Both the position numbers and the translations under genes were made by a program. The notes beneath the pieces are model-generated. The model did not search any database. It worked only from the letters and a program-made list of their open reading frames with translations, and had not been told where the DNA came from. From Bacteroidales bacterium (GTDB taxonomy: Bacteria > Bacteroidota > Bacteroidia > Bacteroidales > UBA932): a stretch of DNA of 64,000 bases. Positions 61,914 through 64,000 of this stretch are shown piece by piece. Every line of letters begins with the position of its first letter. Position 1 is the first letter of the stretch. The DNA lies in the NCBI GenBank assembly GCA_023667095.1, contig JAMPAT010000012.1, positions 26,380-90,379 of the forward strand. The letters run 5' to 3'.

Positions 61914-62963
61914 TTACCTTGTCTGGTCAAATGTAAATTCATCCCAAGGCAGCTGTGCATCCTTGCCCTCGTCAAGAACCGCAGCTGCATGGCACAGCAT
62001 CGGAAACATTGAAAGATCCGCCTGTCCAAGCTCTGCCTTACGTACCATTGCTGCATACACACGGCGTGCAACCACAAGGCTCTCCAATGTCACACCAGCC
62101 AGGATATCAAGCGCCTCCTTATACGTCTTTCCCTCACCGAGGAGAATACCTATCTTACGTGTCCTGCCGCCATATACAGTCACATAGAGGTCTCCGATGC
62201 CGATATTCTCACAGTCGCGGCTTGCCCCCTGCATTTCAAGCAGATAGCGCATCTCCTTGACAGCCTGGTAGAATGCACCGGCCTGCGAATTATAGTGCAG
62301 ACCTGCATTTTCACCGTGATAACGGTTGACAAGTCCAATGGTCATCGCAACAGCAAGTGCATATCCGTTTTTCAATGCCACAGCACTTTCGAGGCCAATC
62401 ACGTCATTGGTAAGTGAGATATGGTAATAGTCAGTAGCCATTGCCTCTTTCATCATCTTCAGGGCAGCCGAATCCTTGCCACAGAATGCGACCTCAGTCT
62501 GGTCGTGGAACACAAGTTCGTATGAAGTGCAAGGCCCTCCGATGGCACAGACCTCCCTGTCAATCCCCATCTTGGCAAGTTCCCTCTGCCAATAGTCCGG
62601 ATATGAAATCAGAGTACCGTCCTCAAGGTTGATAAGTCCCTTGGTTACTGACAACACGGGAAGTTTAGGGTCAAGGAACGCAAGGACCTCATTCAGGAAC
62701 CAGTCCACTCCAAATGAGGAGACGCCACCAATTACGAAATCCACACCTTCGACAGCCTCTTTCCAGTCCTCAAAGAAATAATATCTAATCCCATCAGGAA
62801 AAGGAATATCAAATTTAGGATGCCTGCCGGACCTCTTGCATTCTTCAATGATGCCCTTGTCCAGAGGCGTGCCCACAAGCCTCACCTCATTGCCGTTTTC
62901 GAATGCAGGGTAAGCAAGTGCCGACCCCATCATTCCAGATCCGATGATTGCGATTTTTTTCAT
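61914..62963 (-). CDS. gpsA: NAD(P)-dependent glycerol-3-phosphate dehydrogenase, GpsA family
   Basis: A 349-residue cytosolic dehydrogenase. The N-terminus IAIIGSGMMGSALAYP is the GxGxxG dinucleotide fold; LSVTKGL and the catalytic Lys in ESAVALKNGYALAV match GpsA, and GIGDLYVTVYGGRTRKIG matches the substrate-binding GxGDL...R segment. It interconverts glycerol-3-phosphate and dihydroxyacetone phosphate. GpsA usually serves lipid synthesis, but here it heads a catabolic-looking operon with GDPDs and a phosphate-ester transporter; whether it is a second gpsA in this genome is not visible. Confidence 0.88.
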   Translation of the reverse strand: MKKIAIIGSGMMGSALAYPAFENGNEVRLVGTPLDKGIIEECKRSGRHPKFDIPFPDGIRYYFFEDWKEAVEGVDFVIGGVSSFGVDWFLNEVLAFLDPKLPVLSVTKGLINLEDGTLISYPDYWQRELAKMGIDREVCAIGGPCTSYELVFHDQTEVAFCGKDSAALKMMKEAMATDYYHISLTNDVIGLESAVALKNGYALAVAMTIGLVNRYHGENAGLHYNSQAGAFYQAVKEMRYLLEMQGASRDCENIGIGDLYVTVYGGRTRKIGILLGEGKTYKEALDILAGVTLESLVVARRVYAAMVRKAELGQADLSMFPMLCHAAAVLDEGKDAQLPWDEFTFDQTR

Positions 62964-63140
62964 TTCATCAATTGTTTAGTGTTAATATTTTAGCCGGCCT
63001 GCACCGGCGTGCATTTTTGTTTTAATGTCTGTCGGTATCCACCTTTTCCCTGTCGTGGCAGACATGCCATTGCCATACAGCCGCGATACGCCATTGCCAG
63101 CCATGCAAGGTATCCCTTTTACCTGCATACCTGTATGCCT

Positions 63141-63208
63141 TATCGCATTGCAAAGTGGCTGTTTCTGCCATGTAAAGCATTCTTTCATGTATGCCACTAC
63201 ATTGTCCA
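63141..63208. repeat. About 70-bp direct repeat, copy A
   Basis: Resembles 63415-63482: both contain CGCATTG-AAAG, then GCTGTTTC, then CATGTATGCCACTACATTGTCC (shared over 22 bases, CATGTATGCCACTACATTGT and two more). It is part of the larger degenerate array. Confidence 0.7.
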
Positions 63209-63414
63209 CAACGTCATGTACCTTTCCTGCGTCGCCAGGCATCTTTTGTCAAACAAGTCATGTTCCATGTCTGCATTGGCAAGTGAACCTGCCTGGCATG
63301 TCACCCGACATGTCCGTTTGGTACACATGTAACCTTTATCTGCAGTGGCTGCCGCACTGTTGCAATGCGCCATTAGCGGCCATGTGAGGCATCCATATAT
63401 GTACTCCAGGCCTT

Positions 63415-63482
63415 ATTCTCGCATTGGAAAGCAGCTGTTTCAGCTATAAAGGCATCCTTCCATGTATGCCACTACATTGTCC
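63415..63482. repeat. About 70-bp direct repeat, copy B
   Basis: Second copy of the 63141-63208 unit with scattered changes, 274 bp downstream. Confidence 0.7.
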
Positions 63483-63700
63483 GGCATGCACCTTGCCCAC
63501 ATTGTCCAATGGCCTTATCCACAAGGTTACGCACTTTGTCAGCATTGGCAAGTGGCCTTGTCTACAATGTCAATATCCCTTATCTGCATTGTCAAGCAGC
63601 CTTGTACACAAGGGCACGTACCTTATCTGCGTTGTCAAGTATTCTTGCCGACAATGACACGTGGCCCAGTCCACCATGTCACATATCTTTGCCTTATATA
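63475..63700. repeat. Degenerate tandem array, period 43-44 nt
   Basis: Units beginning CATTGTC/CATTGGC/CGTTGTC start at 63500, 63543, 63587 and 63630 (spacings 43, 44, 43); consensus elements are TTGTCAAG, CCTTGTMCACAA and CCTTATCTG. Further diverged units reach left to about 63075. Confidence 0.65.
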
Positions 63701-63857
63701 TCTTGACTATACCTAAAAGTACCTTATGTATAGGCCTCCACCAGACTTAGCAAATAAGCTACCCACAGTCAATTTCAAACACAAGTCACCATATAGATGA
63801 TTTCAAAGTAACGCTTATACTTTTCTTATTCAGTTGTTTACATCAAGGTTTTTTCGC

Positions 63858-63895
63858 ATTGCGTGACCGGTCACGCAATTGTTTCCAAAACAATT
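63858..63895. promoter_or_regulatory. 22-bp perfect palindrome overlapping a second inverted repeat
   Basis: ATTGCGTGACC (63858-63868) and GGTCACGCAAT (63869-63879) form a gapless perfect palindrome. AATTGTTT (63877-63884) and AAACAATT (63888-63895) form the next inverted repeat, sharing three bases. This looks like a dimeric regulator site; it is nearly 900 bp from the operon start and may serve a gene right of the window. Confidence 0.6.
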
Positions 63896-63945
63896 TTATG
63901 CAAGTATAAACTTTTTTAATGGATTTACAAAATAATTTTATTAAC

Positions 63946-64000
63946 AGGCAGAGTCAACAAGCAAGTGCAACATTACAACAAAAGATTGAAAAAACGATCT
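63946..64000 (+). repeat. 55-bp dispersed repeat, copy 2 (cut by the window end)
   Basis: Identical to the reverse complement of 39043-39097. In the first copy the sequence belongs to a remnant with an AlbA_2-like start. Confidence 0.9.

Larger units (their letters stand above)
62964..64000. other. Intergenic interval (1.04 kb) upstream of the operon
   Basis: No gene is supported. It holds a degenerate repeat array (63075-63700), a 22-bp palindrome (63858-63879) overlapping a second inverted repeat, and the 55-bp dispersed repeat at the right edge. Several ORFs here are only repeat translations rich in Met, His and Cys. No TAnnTTTG element for the operon is obvious near 62963. Confidence 0.65.

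Noticed and set aside
54530..62963. A conventional glycan PUL with an ECF sigma/anti-sigma or hybrid two-component regulator
   Set aside because: No glycosidase, lyase or regulator gene is in the cluster, and SusC lacks an STN domain.
63025..63716. Met/His/Cys-rich ORFs suggesting a metal-binding protein
   Set aside because: Overlapping ORFs of similar flavour occur in all three frames because the DNA is a degenerate repeat array.

Overview
The window reads as a chromosomal segment of a Bacteroidales bacterium, most likely gut-associated; family and genus cannot be fixed from the sequence alone. Supporting signs are a SusC/SusD pair, many lipoproteins with Bacteroidota lipoboxes, recurrent TAnnTTTG promoter -7 elements instead of sigma70 boxes, weak Shine-Dalgarno sequences, and Bacteroidota families such as DUF4837, DUF5020 and BACON/GLUG surface proteins.

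Layout. 1-5361: C-terminal half of an alpha-2-macroglobulin followed by pbpC (periplasmic defence and cell wall). 5362-6963: gene-poor DNA with inverted repeats and a coding remnant. 6964-12034: M13 metallopeptidase, aldose 1-epimerase lipoprotein and class I fumarase. 12107-22245: a dense housekeeping block: prfB, LysM/M23 peptidase, phosphohexomutase, def, ruvX, a second M23 peptidase, dxr, rseP, DUF4837 lipoprotein, tRNA-Glu, rpsT and tRNA-Pro. 22306-28105: GH88 glycosidase, an OPT transporter, two duplicated small lipoproteins and pepT. 28106-30583: an accessory insert (Fic protein plus a small secreted protein) bracketed by 85-bp direct copies of the pepT 3' end. 30584-38021: acyltransferase, choloylglycine-hydrolase-family enzyme, GNAT, flippase-like protein, PfkB kinase, DUF6913-like protein, DUF368 (PopT-type) transporter and two META/HslJ lipoproteins. 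38022-39229: repeat-rich intergenic DNA. 39230-45838: Smr protein, beta-barrel protein, a second Fic protein under a 30-bp palindrome, ProX, PatB, DUF3737 and DUF5020. 46036-47570: tRNA-Arg and a damaged Schlafen/AlbA_2 gene.

The most notable system is the ten-gene minus-strand cluster 62963->47554. It has the form of a polysaccharide utilisation locus, but its enzymes point to glycerophosphodiesters or phospholipid head groups: a GpsA-like glycerol-3-phosphate dehydrogenase, a canonical glycerophosphodiester phosphodiesterase (GDPD), an S1/P1-type trinuclear zinc phosphoesterase, SusC, SusD, a small surface lipoprotein, a GDPD fused to a GLUG beta-helix with an altered HR motif, a BACON-GLUG lipoprotein, a Ser-type sulfatase-family lipoprotein and a GlpT/UhpT-type organophosphate transporter with both phosphate-binding arginines. 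The inferred flow is: surface capture, hydrolysis to glycerol-3-phosphate, inner-membrane uptake, and oxidation to dihydroxyacetone phosphate. I know of no named system of this composition, but novelty cannot be tested here.

Other structure worth attention: both Fic genes carry palindromes with a shared CGCAAA/TTTGCG core at their promoters; a promoter-leader has been duplicated with a lipoprotein gene but without the transporter it once drove; several inverted repeats sit directly at the -7 element; and there are two degenerate tandem arrays (84-nt and about 43-nt periods) plus a 55-bp element present in exact inverted copies at 39.0 kb and at the window end.
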